From: Vitrella brassicaformis | Taxonomy: Eukaryota > Sar > Vitrellaceae | DNA length: 64,000 bases | Direction: 5' to 3' | Assembly (NCBI GenBank): GCA_001179505.1 | Contig: CDMY01000123.1 | Location: forward strand, 94,111 to 158,110 | Shown here: positions 11,001-23,321 of the stretch, in pieces | Position numbering within the stretch: position 1 is the stretch's first letter | Layout of the letters: every line of letters begins with the position of its first letter | Made by a program: the position numbers and the translations under genes | Notes under the pieces: model-generated | The model's input: the letters and a program-made list of their open reading frames with translations, nothing else | Told to the model about the DNA's origin: nothing | The model's database searches: none

Positions 11001-13600
11001 AGATTGTTCAAGAGGATCTTCAGCGATGCCACATTATCGGACTCCATCGCCGCCAAATGAAGAATCGGCTGAGAGCAGGACAGAGCCATTTACAGAGAAG
11101 CCATGCAGATCCAAAATCCGTGACATCGTGTCGTACCCGTGTCAACCGTGATGGTGCAAGAGGGTCTTGCGCTGAGTCTTTGTAGATGTGCTCTGCCACC
11201 TTGTTGAGAAGGTTGTGCGCCTTGACAAAGGAGAACAGCTCCGAGAGAAGCTGCACACATTTAAAAAAGTGCCCGCCCATGAAGGCCATCAAATATACAA
11301 CATACATACTTGTGCGTTGCCCGTCTTGACAGCAAGATGAAAAACATTCCACTTCTTCGGGTCCTGCTGAGTGAGAATCCGTTCGATGCGCGACTTCGGC
11401 TCTTTGGCCAACAGAGTCAGCAAATGTCGCACAATATCGATATTCTCTAGTTCGACTGCCATGCAAACAACAGAGCAGCGCTGTTTAGCTGCAGTGTAAT
11501 GCACTTTGAAGTGCAGGCCCGTGTCTCTTGCATCTTTCTGACCGGCGATCATCAGTGAGTTTCGTGACGTGTTTCGTGGAAGCTCTTGAAAGGGGTCTGC
11601 TTTGTATTCGTCTACCATGATTTTCACGACATCTAGATCGCCGCCATGAATGGCGTATTGAACTGAAGTCTTGACCTCCTGGTTGACTTCCTGCTTTAGG
11701 CCCTCGTTTTTCATGACTTTTTGCACAACTAAAGCATCGCTTTGCTGCAGTAAGGTGATGAGCCGCACTTTCCCTCCCTTTGCTGATTGGAGAATGGCGG
11801 CCACCATTTGTGCATTGCCTTTTCTGACCAAACAAGGACGTAGCAAGGAAGAGAAAAATTGAATGATCCCCAGAAGCTTTCTTTGTACTGCGCAGCGAAG
11901 ATGAGGGGGACACACAGAATCTCCATGCTGTCCGCACGAGACGGATACTGTTTCTTCGTTTCAGACAGCAAGAGCTCAAAGATGGCTGCCTGCTGGCCCG
12001 TTGTTCCCATTGCGCAGTACGTCAGGGCATTGTGGATGTTGTTCGTCTCAGAAGGCTCGATGTTTTGGATAGGGTTAGATCCTTCGGCAAGCAGGAATCT
12101 TACAACCTCCACATTTCCGGAGGCTGCACTCACCATACAGACGTATGCGGTATGGTCAGACATCGGTCAACCGAGCTGTCAACCGTCGAAGACGGCCACC
12201 TGTCTCTCAATCGCTTACCTGCAGCTTTCATGACTGCGGTTTCCTTGGTCTGCTTGTCTTCTTCCCTCAGACGGCCCGCAAACAGCTCAGCGCATATCCC
12301 AGTGATCTTTGCTTTGATGTTAGAGTCAATGTTACGACGGCCGTTGGTGGTCTCCAAGAAGCAGAGGTCGTTGTAAGCGCTGCTGATCCATCGTAGTGCA
12401 TCCAAATTGTCCTTTTCGGACGCGAGAATATGCAGCGGCTGCCTTGACACATCTGCATGTCATATCACACATAACGTCACTTACTAAATGATGCAGATGC
12501 AATTATGTGCATATTTTTGTTTGCCAACCCTCAATTGTGGGCACATCAGCTACAGACAAAGAGACAGTGGGAGACACACAGACACCCATGCATGATGGAA
12601 GGTCATCTTTGCTTTTGGTCTCTTACCAAAGAGCGCCTCACGAATGTCAAATATGGACATGAGGTTCTTCAGGCGAGCACTTTCTTGGTTGTCTGCCTTT
12701 CTCTTCGATTCAATGATGTCCTGCATCTCATCGTAGAGCAGACGCCTCCTGAAAATACCATCACAGGAGACAAGAAAAGGTATGCAATGCAGAGGTGCTT
12801 TCTTACGCTGGCTGCAACCATAGGCGCTTGTCCAATTCGACATTCTGATGAGATGTAACAGCTTTGGCAACCTTCATTAGAGGACTTAGTCCTTCCAACA
12901 TGTCTCGACAGCTCTCTTCAAGCGTCTTGCCTCGAATGTCCTTCAAGTCGAGGTAAGACGGCGGGGTGAAGTACCATTCGAAAGTCTTCAAAGCCTGCTC
13001 GGAGCCCTCGAAGCTGACTTGGACACGAAACAAAAGCTGAGAAAGCAAAATACAACAATCCATTATCATACAAGGACCTTTTTCTGTTCTCTACCCGTCC
13101 GTCGGCCTTGCTCCGGACAGCCAAAGCCTGCATTTCGCTAAGACAAAGCTCCATATCGATGCTGGTGCAGAAAACGGCTCCTTTTGCACAGCCCAACGGC
13201 TTGGGCTGTGTCTCTAGTGGCTTGAAGTTTTTGTCAAAGTCGAGATTATATGCTGGCTGCAAGACAAGAGCAGAGAGAAGCAATGCAAGTAAACACCCGC
13301 TTGTAAAGCATGATGGGGTCGCATCTGACCTGCATCTTTGCCGACCGCACTTGGCAGTTCCGTGTGCACTTGATCTGGGAAAGGGAGAGAGGCGATCATG
13401 TGTGCAAAAATCACCGAATACTGACGCGTCAGTTTTCGTGCGCTTACATTGATTGTTAGCAGGTCACCCTTCCCTTCACACGAAGTAGGTGCCGTCTGAA
13501 TGAAGATAAATTGCTGATCCCACATAGCTTGAGGCGATAAGGGCGGCGGTACAGCACTGGCTTTTGTCGGTTCTTGTGCCGCAAGTTGTGCGTACAAGTA
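8076..13600 (-). CDS. Ankyrin-repeat protein (possibly the C-terminal part of a cathepsin C fusion)
   Basis: Long multi-exon coding region read from 13600 to the stop at 8076. Ankyrin-type helix pairs are visible: 'PLHILASEKDNLDALRW' (about 12440), 'AASGNVEVVRFLLAEGS' (about 12100), 'YAIHGGDLDVVKIMVDEY' (about 11640), 'FHLAVKTGNAQV' (about 11330), 'LHLAAMESDNVASLKILL' (about 11050) and 'ALCYAIAQRSPELVRTFL' (about 10920). The N-terminal third ('FEGSEQALKTFEWYF', 'LSPLMKVAKAV') and the C-terminal third ('NALKNILGEVLASIKRTEAE', a Pro/Lys-rich segment and a Gln run near 8135) are unrecognised. The first good exon opens at 13600 with a clean acceptor but no ATG; the first in-frame ATG is at 13525. 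The function is probably protein binding. It lies on the same strand as, and 77 bp downstream of, the cathepsin module; see that entry for the fusion model. It could also be two genes. Confidence 0.7.
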
Positions 13601-13677
13601 CTGAAGTGGTGAATGACAGTGATGCCGGATCTCCGTTTTCTATCACTTGGCGGCACCCCTTTGCCTCTGCCTCTTAC

Positions 13678-16187
13678 CTTGACAGAAGATTCGATCCCAC
13701 ATTCGTCGCGACCTTTCACTATGTAAAAATACCTGTGGGAAAGGCACCACACACAAGAGGGTAAGCCCTGCGATGAGTAAGCACATACAGACATAGTTCA
13801 TCATGAAATCTCACCCCCGCTGCCCCCATTGTGGACCCTGATAATGTACAGGCAGGCGCAGATGAGTGATGTGAGCATATGGCATGCACAATGGTGTCTT
13901 TCTTCTCACCCAACTGTTGCGCACGATCCAGTAAGGCGTGCTCCCCTCGCCCCATCCAACAATGACAACTGCATGACTTGAAGTAAGCGGAGACACACGG
14001 TCCCATTCATAGATCCCGCTGCGATATCGTTGAAAGTCCGTATGATGGTCTATTGCAGCATAAACCGGGCCATATTTGTACAGCTGAATGACACACGAAG
14101 TGCACGGCCAGTTCATAAAAGCGTTTACGGTTTACCTGCAGCTGAATGCACTTGCAGACGTCCTCATGCCTTAAGTGTCTCTTAAGGGAGGCGTCATAGT
14201 TGCGAATAGATGGGCAACTGAAATAGGGGGCTTCGTGCTTTGGGTCGGCTCGGCCTTGCTTGACAAGCGCTGGTACACTGACGGGTCTCCACAGTCGCTT
14301 GATATGGGCGTCGTCAGGACATTCAGGCATCGCTTTGCTACAGATACAGGCGTCTGTGTATGTGCATAGACTTGCAGACAACGTGACGATACTTACGAGG
14401 CACTTTTGCATATTTCCCCCCAAGCTGGTTGTCCACCATTTCCGCACGAAAGACGGTACGGCATGTCTTCCTCTGGCAAGGCATGAGGGACGTAATTGAC
14501 GATGTGATCCTGTCATGAAATCAAAGCTTACCCAGGGCAGCGCATGCTGATGCGTACCGCTCGAAAGCAACGTGTGGGTTACCTGCAGAGACACAGAGCG
14601 ACCACAGTGACAACCTTGCATTTATGACATGCATGATTTCCACCCGCTGACCTCCATTGCAGTGCTTGGTGATACACCTCACGAGATCTTGAGGCGAGAA
14701 TGTAAGGCGATGTGATCCGTCAGCTTGCTGCCTAAGCATCGTCTGTTTGCTTTTCTTGCCAGCCGCGAGCTGCTGCAACTCAAGCACACAGACGCGGTTT
14801 GCGAAGACAGATGCTGCGGTAAAAGCCCAACACACGCCGCATTCCCCCTGATTCTGTGGGAGCTGATTTGGTCGAGCCTTGAAGCACGCGTGCCACGGGT
14901 GGTCTGCCTTCAGTGGATTCCATTCTTTCGGAACCTTGTCATTGAAGCCCACTCTCTCAATCGAATAGTCAACGACAAAAAATTCTGTCGTATTGGTGGA
15001 TCCCAGCGTAGATAAAAAGGACTGCTTTTGGGGCCCTGTGTCTCCTGATTTTCCGTACAGAAGCTGGTCGTAGTGTTTGTGTGCATCGAAGGCAGAGTCG
15101 CTCCAGAGATGGCTGCACAGCTCGATTGTATCGGGCAATGTCTCCTGACAGTAGAACTCTTCGTCACACTTAGCGGTGCCTCGGCACTTGAAAGCAGCAG
15201 TGCTCCCTCGAGCTTTGCATATGATACCCTCTTGCTGCCTCTGCGAGCATCGGAAGTCCCATTGTGCGATAGGTGCTGACTTATCATCAGACGGTAGAAG
15301 CGCATATACACGCTGAAAAGAGCCTGTCCCTCCTCCACATCCTTTGCCCCTGTGAGACAGCTGGAGGTCGAGCTGCACTTCTGTCCCCTCCGGCACTGCT
15401 CGAACCAAAGCACCGAGAACATTCTGCTCACTGATGCTGATCCGTTTTCCAGGGCACTCCTTTGTGACTCGCTCGAAATAGCCGTTGACCGCCCTGAGTG
15501 CGTCGGCGACAAGCGCTTCCCTGCGGGGCAGAGGAATGGGCGCATCTTCCCTCTCGAGGTGGATGCTCTCCGCCGGTGGGAAAACGTCGTCAAGCAGGCA
15601 TAAAATCCCCGTTCGATTTCCACGATATTGGCATCATTCTTCTCGGTCATTTTCTTCTCGATGAACGCCATGACGATGTCGTCATGGGTCTTGCGGTTGA
15701 GTGATTCGTCCTCAGCTGCCGCGACACTGCGCTCCGAGGGCCGAAGAAGCACGTACAGCTCCCCTCCCGTCGACTCAATTGCCAGAGTGCCCTCGTCCGT
15801 CTCACGTATTGTCTCAGTGACTTTTTGTCTTGAAGAGGGGCAGTAGATGACGTGCAGAAAGTCCACGTCCTCCGCGTCGACGGGGCCCAGCAGACTGCCC
15901 TCAGCCGTTCTCTTCAAGTTGATCAGAGAGAGCGCGTGGAAGAATGCCTCTCGGACGCCCCTCTCTTTGCCTTTCTCCCACAGCGACTGGGGAGTATCAC
16001 CTCGAGTATCACTGCCCTCGTTTGGAAACCATACTTGCACGTCGTCGGCCTTGCATTTGAGGTCGACTCCTGTAAGTCGTTCGAGATGGGCCAGCAACTC
16101 AAAGGCGTTTGGTAACGGCTGCTCTGGCTGCTGAGTGCCGATTGCTTGTGAAGAAAGCAGAAGGCCTGCGAAGAGGGCCAGCATCAT
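13678..16187 (-). CDS. Cathepsin C-like papain-family cysteine protease (dipeptidyl peptidase I type)
   Basis: Starts at ATG 16187 with a signal peptide ('MMLALFAGLLLSSQA'). About 300 residues of pro-region, including a possible exclusion domain, precede the peptidase. The catalytic Cys lies in 'NQGECGVCWAFTAASVF' (about 14830), with the oxyanion Gln. The catalytic His is in 'SSHAVVIVGWGEG' and the Asn in 'YWIVRNSW' (about 13990-13920). After two short introns come 'GPQWGQRG' and 'YFYIVKGRDECGIES', matching the family's 'GYFRI..G.DECAIES' end. So the triad is intact, and the enzyme should cleave dipeptides in a lysosome-like compartment. The reading frame changes between about 15650 and 15520, through an unseen intron or an indel. 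The final exon ends at 13678 in 'SVK' followed by GTAAGA; ignoring this donor gives a basic, unnatural tail to 13456. Confidence 0.85.
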
Positions 16188-16272
16188 TCACGAGCCGACG
16201 CCGCCAAGCGAGCCGCCAATCTCGCGGGGACGCCCCCAGAGCCCCCCCGTCTCCCCTGTGCATGTCCTCGCG
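16188..16272. promoter_or_regulatory. Very short divergent promoter region
   Basis: Only 85 bp separate the cathepsin ATG from the first ATG of the plus-strand gene if 16273 is the true start. The stretch is C-rich with no TATA. It must hold both 5' UTRs and promoters, or one gene starts further in. Confidence 0.35.
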
Positions 16273-18914
16273 ATGGCCTCCCGCCACAGCATGACGTCGC
16301 CCCCCGACACTGACCGACCAGCAGAAGGACGGGAACTCGAAGAGAAACGCCGTGCTCGAGTCCAATCCAAGTCGGTCTCCCTTCCCCGTTCCCGACAGGT
16401 TGGCCATTCGGAGGATGAGGCCGCAGAAGGGCCGCATGAAGAGCTGCTGGCAACGATAGGTGGGACAGATTGATCGCAGTCACGAGTACACAGTAGCCCC
16501 GAGTGTCTGGGGTGTGTGCTGATTCAGAGGTTCTGGCTGACAAGCGGTGGGTGTCTTCTGAGAGAGTTTGCATACACCTCACAATCAGCCCACAAGTGTG
16601 TGTTCCTTCAGGGGCCAACTGAGAGAGTTCTTCAGTGAAGCCGTCTTGGCCAAGACTGTGTACATCCACCTCTCAGATTACATCGTCACTGTCGAGAAGG
16701 CACGCGGGCTCCTGCGGGGTGAGTGTAATGCACGGTGGCCCCTCGTCACACACACGTGTGCGTGTCTTGCTGATTTGTATGTAGACAATAGACTGACCCC
16801 AGAGGTAGCAGCGAATACTGAGGGGAGCATTCGCTGCCTTGATGCTTATGTGCGTCCAGGCTTTTGAAGTATGTTCACAGCGCATCCGACACCTGACGGA
16901 GCATTTTCAAGACGAATGGACAAAGGAGCAAAGGTCTGCCGCGGTGGTCACTGGTGCTTGACGGACCTTTCTATCGTTTTCCCGCCCGCTCAGGTCCCTC
17001 TACTGGAAAATGCTGAGGTCCCTCTTCAGCGCAAGATACGCGACAACTGCAGAGGTGAGGCGAGGAGAGAAGCAAAGCCAATTGGCCATCATGGTAGGGA
17101 TCTCTGCCTCTTCATCAGGACACGATCGACAATGACGGTGTAGAGGACCTAGAAGACCGGCCTTTGGTGAGATAAATATACCTCTTGTCATTCATCAAAG
17201 GCCTGGTGCTTCTTTGCAGGACATGAAATTAGCAATGCTCGCTCGCGGCCTCAGCAGTCTCGAATGCAAGCGTCACACGACTGCCGTTGTGTCTGTCTCT
17301 TCACGGATCATTGTGTATGCAGTGTTGGCCCATGGCATCGAGACTGAGAATCTGATGGAACAGCGAGATGATGTGTCGGGCCACACGTCGGTGGCGACTC
17401 AGTCGAGACGAACAACGAAGACGCCCGCCGCTGATGATGCATCGTACATGGAGCAGCACCATGCGGCGATGACAGATAGAATCGGTACGAAAGAGACACA
17501 AAGGATCACGGCCCTCCTGCATGCTTTCTTCTGCTGTTTTTGTGTCCGCTCTCAGCGTTCTTGCAGCGATTGCTGAGGGGAGAGGACCGTGGCAACGAGT
17601 TGGACTCGCCAATATTGGTAAGGGCGAAGCACAGTCAGACATATCTGAGGAGGAAACGTCCACAATCCCGTTTGTGTGGATGCAGGGTGTAGTGGGTCCA
17701 ACGGGGTTTGAAGTTCCCAAGCTCAAGAAGGCTGGGACGCAGCTCGAGACCCTTATCGTCACTGCATCTGACAAGATGAGGGGTGAGGCGAGCACTGCAC
17801 GAGATGTCTGTCACATCCTCCCCCTATTCATACGTGTGCTTCGCTTTATGGATCCACCAGAGGAGCTCAGGAGAAAGAGCGCGGCCGCCAGCAGCGAGCG
17901 CCCACACACATCCGCCCAGCCGTATAGCCCACACGTCGGATTCTTGGGAGACCTCAATGCGCCCGACGGCAACGACAGCCGCATGCTCACCACGCCCCGT
18001 GGGCGAGAGATGGCCCAGAGGATCGACGAGCTGGCGCACATGCATGCCATGGGTGAGCCGGATGAGTTCTCGAGTGACAGCGACCTGTCGACACCAAGGC
18101 CAGGGAGACGTGTTCGGTTGGTCGAAGAGATGGATCAGGGGGATGGCGAGCCTCATACAGAGACGGGAAGGCAGGAAATGAGGCGGTGCTTCAGCGTCGA
18201 GGGCCTTCGCAATAAGAAAGTACTCAGTCGGCGGATGAGTACCCTACCGGTAAGCAAGCGGCTGAGATGCAAGTATCATGCCGTCAGGCACACCGGCAAA
18301 GGGTAAATTACGTAGACAGACACGGCGAGCAAAACGCCTGTGAGCAATCAGTGTACGCGTCTGTCGTCTTTTTCAGGTCTTATTCGTCTCTCGATGAGGT
18401 CGCGGCAAGCCGCAAGCAAGACGCAGACTATGCCGACTCCCTCTGGCGCGTGGACCACCATGAAAATCGGAGGCAGGTGCCGCCTCTCGACCTCAGGAGC
18501 ATACACCTCCGCCCTCATGCACCAGCCAAACAGCCAGCTGTGGAAGCCGCCAGTGCCGCGACAGCGGCAGCAGCAGCAGCAGCAGCAGCCGTAGCTGCAG
18601 TGGCTACTGCTGCCAGGGAGGCCTCCCCTCATCCGCCACTTCAGGAAAGCCGACAGTATTGCGGCATGAACCTGGCCAGCTGCATGGTGCTCTTCACGTC
18701 GTGCTGGTCAAGGCCAGGCAAACCACAAAACGAGAGACCAGGTGCTGATGCACCGGCCAGTGGCGGCGCCGGTCTTCTTCCCGTTGCGTCAAGGGAGCTG
18801 CAAAGCACCGGGGCTGCAGCTGGGCTCATGGACGTGACAAGAGCGCCTGAGATTTCCAAGGACCGGCAACCTCTCAGAGACGAGACGAGGGACGGGAGAC
18901 ACAGACTGGTCTGA
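16273..18914 (+). CDS. Unrecognised multi-exon protein
   Basis: I do not recognise this protein. ATG 16273 opens a charged exon ('GRELEEKRRARVQSKSVSLP'). Later exon-like segments are 'LREFFSEAVLAKTVYIHLSD' with 'YIVTVEKARGLLR' (16617-16720), 'VPLLENAEVPLQRKIRDN' (about 17000), 'DMKLAMLARGLSSLECKRHT' followed by 'IIVYAVLAHGIETENLMEQ' (17220-17355), and 'VVGPTGFEVPKLKKAGTQLE' (about 17690). Last come a Ser/Arg-rich exon to 18249 and a final exon from about 18377 with an Ala run coded by GCA repeats (18560-18600), ending at TGA 18912-18914. The order and strand are consistent with one gene, but the first exon join does not keep phase by my reading, so the 5' model is weak. The long tail is probably disordered. 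Confidence 0.5.
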
Positions 18915-19768
18915 CTTGAGGTCGGCGAGAGACACACCCATCCAACGCGAGATGCTGAAGCGCATGTCTGTCTGTCTGTCTGCACCGTGTGACCGTGGAC
19001 AGGCCCAGACGGGGTGCAGGAGCAGTGAGACGAGCCAGAGAGAGCTAGACAATAGGCCGTGGCAATTGGGCTTCAGCGATGAAGTAATGACCAATCTGGT
19101 GGACGTTTTGACCGAACGCGTTCGTGACAGAGTGTGTCTCTCTTGGGACGTGCCATTTGCATGTGATTGTGGGAAGGAAATGAGAAGCGTACATCTTGAG
19201 AACTCTCACTTTCTTGCCTGTGTCCGCATAGCTGCACGTGTCTGCGTGTAATTCATGGCCATCCATGGATTCCCGGCCATCAACGTTGAGTGAGCTTCAT
19301 GTCTCTTGACACTACACACGATATACAGGCAAATCCAAGGACAATCGTACATCTCTGTCCTTAGCGCAAACAACGCAAAATCCGTAGCCCTCTATGCAAA
19401 CGTGCCAGTCGAATGCATTGGCAGCATTGCCCGTAAACACTAAGGATCCTCTCCCGCTCAGAAGCAAAATCAAAAACGCCTACTCATTTCCTTCCCGACC
19501 CCTATTCCACAGCAGCTTGGCTGCTCTCCTCTCTGGCCTGCCACGGCCACCTCCACGAGCACGGAAAACACCAGCAGCATCGCCTCTCTTTCACCTTCTG
19601 CTCCTTGGGCTGCTGGCTGTCTGCCTGTGTGGCTCTGCTCGCTCTTCTTCCGGCCCGCTGCCTGTGGAACTCCTCCTCTTCATCGGACAAAAGGAGGGAC
19701 GAGATGGGATCGAAGGCGGCCTGGCGGAACAATACACCAAGCAGATGCACGCCTTTCACGAAAAGACA
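18915..19768. other. Intergenic, with one uncertain plus-strand ORF
   Basis: This is the 3' flank shared by two converging genes. A plus-strand ORF (ATG 19394 to 19915) contains a hydrophobic stretch ('LFHLLLLGLLAVCLCGSA') and could be a small membrane or secreted protein. However, its second half lies antisense to the last exon of the coiled-coil gene, and a minus-strand frame over the same bases looks equally plausible. I see no other coding signal. Confidence 0.35.
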
Positions 19769-22700
19769 TCATATCCGACTCGCCTCACTGACCGCGTCTG
19801 GGCGAATGGCGCATGGCTTGGGCAGGGCAGCGCGCTGCCACGTACACAAGTATACAGACAGATACATCGTCACATACGCATCCTCTCCTCGCTCTTTTGC
19901 TGTCCTTACCTGTGATTGCTGGGGGCCGGGCGGGCTGGTGGGCTTGTCTTGCATCAGGTGAGCATTCTTGTAGACGCTGACACAAAGACCCGCACAAATC
20001 AATGGACACGTGCCTGATTATGTGTTCGTCTTCCATCGACCATACCCTCTGGACTGGCTCCTCAATTGTTTGAGATCTCGACGCGCTCGGCCCACCATCC
20101 CATCAGCTGATGAGCGAGGGCGCACTGGAATCCCTGAAGATGATGTAGTAGACCGCGGCGAAAGGGATGTTGACGTATACGCTTGCACATTGGCGCGCTG
20201 CTGATCACGACATGGATGCAAGGTCGCATTCAGAGGCGGTCTGTGTGTCTACCCCTACCCCTCTCCTCACTGACCTTGCTGTTCATGGTCTCCTTGACTT
20301 CGTTGTCCTCTGCCGTGTCATTGAGCCGTTGCTGTTGCTGCATGTGCAGGCAGAGAGGACAATCATCTCTGTGTGTCTACCCCTACCCCTCTCCTCACTG
20401 ACCTTGCTGTTCATGGTCTCCTTGACTTCGTTGTCCTCTGCCGTGTCATTGAGCCGTTGCTGTTGCTGCATGTGCAGGCAGAGAGGACAATCATCCGTCA
20501 ATACGCGCGCCTGTGGTGTGTGCGTGTGTGCATACTTGTTCTTCCACTTGTCCGGTGGTGGCCTGGATGAGGGCACCGATGAGGGGCGGACCAGGCATAT
20601 CGAGTCCTGCATACACACATACGCATGAACACGAATCCAGTCATACATATGCTTTCTTTTGGCTGTCTGCCTGGCTGGATGGCACCCCACCTGGGGACAC
20701 GACATCGATGTCCTTCTCCGGCGCTCCTTGGTTGACCCTGTCATCTTGCAGCACCTCAGTGCCTGTGACCTTAGTCTGCTCATACACGCCAAGAATGATC
20801 TCTGTGCGCACCTCTTATTTCGTTGCTCACTGACCTCCATGGACTGCTGCTGGTGGTGGTCCTTGAGTGTCTTGATGGCCGGCAGCAGGGGCAGCGGCTG
20901 GCTCGCGAGAGATGGCGACGAGAGGGGACGCTGGCGGTCGGCCTCACTCTTTGCTTCCTCCGAGCCGATGCCGGAGGACTCGGCAGATGAGCCCATTGAG
21001 CCCTCGCCGCCCCACAGGTCCTTTTGCTTCTGCATCATCTCTATGCGGCGCTGTCCTCGCGCCGTCATGGGCACTGCGTCCAACTCGTCTTGCCCCTGGG
21101 CTTCGGAGGGCAACGCGGCCAGCGAGCCAAATGCGGTGGCGAGGGGGAGGTGGCCACCGGCTGTGTCGATGCTGTCGAAGCCCGTGTGGCGGACGGCGCG
21201 GCTGAGAGGGGACACATCGTCGGTTGAAACGGTGCGGCGGTGCTGCAGGTGGGGATGGGCCGTGAGAGGGCGCGACGACGCCGAGGGCTCTGAAGAGGGG
21301 GAGGAAAAGGGAGAGGTAAATGTGTGCGTCGAATGTGTTGTATCCTCACTGTCGTCATCATCGTCGGACTCCTCGAGTCCTTCGAGGGCCGATGTGTGTG
21401 CACGCTGATTAGAGAAAACCAGCATACCCGACACACTCATGTGACCCCCAAGCTGACGTCAATCAATCTATGTCTGCCCTTTGCTTACTCGCAGGCAGAT
21501 AGATGGCTTCCGCAGTAAGGAAGCTTGAAGTGGATATTTCATCATGTGCTGGAGACGGGCTGCACATGCCAAAGCCAACCACAGACACACCACACAAGAA
21601 GAGAAGGGCGACGGAAGAGGAGAAACTACATACGTGTAGCGATGCTTACAGACTCGTCCCACGACTGATTCCAGCTGCATGGCCATCTCACAGTTGTAAG
21701 CGCCTGCCTTGGACACATTCAGCTGCTTCTGCATGCTCTTGTCGATTTCATTGCTGAGGCGCCGCACTCGCTGCTTGTCGTTGGTCATCTCCACCGACAA
21801 TTCATCGGCAAGGCCTGACAGCATAATAGATATAAGACAAACCGTATCTCTCCGTCGCTGCCCACCTTGGAGGGAGGCTACTGTTTCTAGCATCTTGTCG
21901 ATGTCCTGATCGCACACAACACACATACACACATACATACGTCCAAGCGACGACGAGTGATGGACAGGCTGTTAAATACCAGTCGGCTGGTGTCGCAAGG
22001 CTCGTTAAGGTCCTTGCTTGACTGCTGTTCAGCCAGCAGATTCTTCTGCACAGTCCAGAACATCACGCTAAAGGACAGGCAAAGCGAAAGGGAAGTAGAG
22101 GAGAGCAGAGTGTGTGCCTGATTGATTCGTTTGGGTATCCATGTTCTCACCGGCGTTGCATTGACCACGATTCTTGAAAGCCTTGCGTGAATGCCACCAG
22201 ACGCCTGTGACAAGCTCTCAGGGCCTGCAAACATCACGCCACAATACAGACAATACCACTTTGACACACACATGGTTCTGCATCTTGTGATACCTGTGTT
22301 GTAAGTTCACTGTCCTCATCCGAACGGGGCGTTAAGGGTGTAGGCGGAGAGCGGCCTGCGGGCGTTCGCGCCGCTGGTGTGCTCAAGAGGGATGAATGGT
22401 GACTTCGCTTGGCCCCTGCTGGCGTCATCGATGGCAGGCCTTCAGTCTTGCCACTTGCACTTATCACCATGTGACAAGCTGCAGAAAGAGAGACAGAAGG
22501 GGAGACGTTTGAATGATACAAGGTATATGACGCGCACACACGGATTCACATCACCCTGAAAAGCCCTCGTGGCCGCCTCGACCGCGCTCCAGTACTGCAA
22601 CCACAAATCGATACAACAACCAATAACAGACACAGTGACACACTGACTTTTGTCCAGACACTGCATGGCTTTCTTTCTTTCTGCCTCTCACCTCATTCAT

Positions 22701-23120
22701 GTGCAGAAGCTGCACCGACGACCTCTCCTTGCCCTCCCGCTCCAGGTTCTCCTTCTTGTCCTGGAGAACAGCCAGCGCGTCCTCGAGCTCGTGATAGAGC
22801 TCGTCAACGGTCGTTGTCTTGTCCAGGCCCTGGGGCTCCGCCGGACTCCGATCTGCTTCATCATCTCCCTGGTTGTTGTCGTCGTGGATCTCCTGTGTGT
22901 GGCGGAGAGGCGGAGGAGTAGAGAAGCGGACGGACGTGCGCTTGGGGTGGGTGGCGGTGGTGGTGTTGATGGCGGTGATGGCGGTGATGGTGGCGGGAGT
23001 GGGGGAGGGGAGCGATGGCGGGGGCTCTTCGTCGACGTTGATGTCTCTGAAGAGCTGAGGCGAGAGGGGTCGCCTGGCGAGAGGGGTCTCTGAAGAGCTT
23101 GGCGAGAAAGGATCCATCAT
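19769..23120 (-). CDS. Coiled-coil protein, unrecognised, with a tandemly duplicated exon
   Basis: Starts at ATG 23120 ('MMDPFSPSSSETPLARR'). A Pro/Thr-rich N-terminus is followed by coiled coil ('YHELEDALAVLQDKKENLER', about 22790). Further short exons follow ('KNLLAEQQSSKDLNEP', 'DIDKMLETVASLQGG', 'LSVEMTNDKQRVRRLSNEID'), then a large Ser/Asp-rich exon (about 21440-20830). The tail can be read with matching phases: 'RTEIILGVYEQTKVTGTEVL', 'LDMPGPPLIGALIQATTG', two identical 21-residue exons ('QQQRLNDTAEDNEVKETMNS' plus K), a Ser/Arg-rich exon (about 20211-20040), 'VYKNAHLMQDKPTSPPGPQQ' plus SQ, and 'RAALPKPCAIRPDAVSEASR' plus I with TGA at 19769. The heptad-like and Ser/Pro-rich make-up suggests a cytoskeletal or scaffold protein; no family was recognised. 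Confidence 0.65.
20241..20495. repeat. Perfect 128-bp tandem duplication containing one whole exon
   Basis: Bases 20241-20367 recur without visible change at 20369-20495, a period of 128 bp. Each unit contains, on the minus strand, an acceptor (TGCACATGCAG), a 63-bp phase-0 exon and a donor (AAG/GTCAGTG). The duplication therefore adds 21 residues in frame to the coiled-coil protein. Confidence 0.9.
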
Positions 23121-23321
23121 CCTTGATGGACTGCAGCCGGCTCGATGGGAGGGAAGGGATAGCTGTCTGGATGGGAAGAAACTGAAGAGAGATGACGGGG
23201 TGGGGTCTCAGAAAGGCCGCCGCAGCACGTCTGTGACGTGGTGGACGCAAAGGAGAAGCCCGAAACCGGCGATCGCGACCTTTGCGGGCTTTGTTCTCCC
23301 CTCCCCCCCAACAAAAACACG
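23121..23321. promoter_or_regulatory. Probable bidirectional promoter, coiled-coil gene / YPG-rich gene
   Basis: About 200 bp between divergent ATGs. It contains a CTGTGACGTGG element near 23231 that resembles a CRE/bZIP site (TGACGT). There is no TATA box. The role is inferred from position. Confidence 0.4.

Noticed and set aside
20105-20205. Minus-strand frame reading 'VYVNIPFAAVYYIIFRD', like a mitochondrial carrier or membrane helix
   Set aside because: It is out of phase with the preceding duplicated exon; the phase-0 frame (Ser/Arg-rich) continues through two more exons to a stop at 19769.
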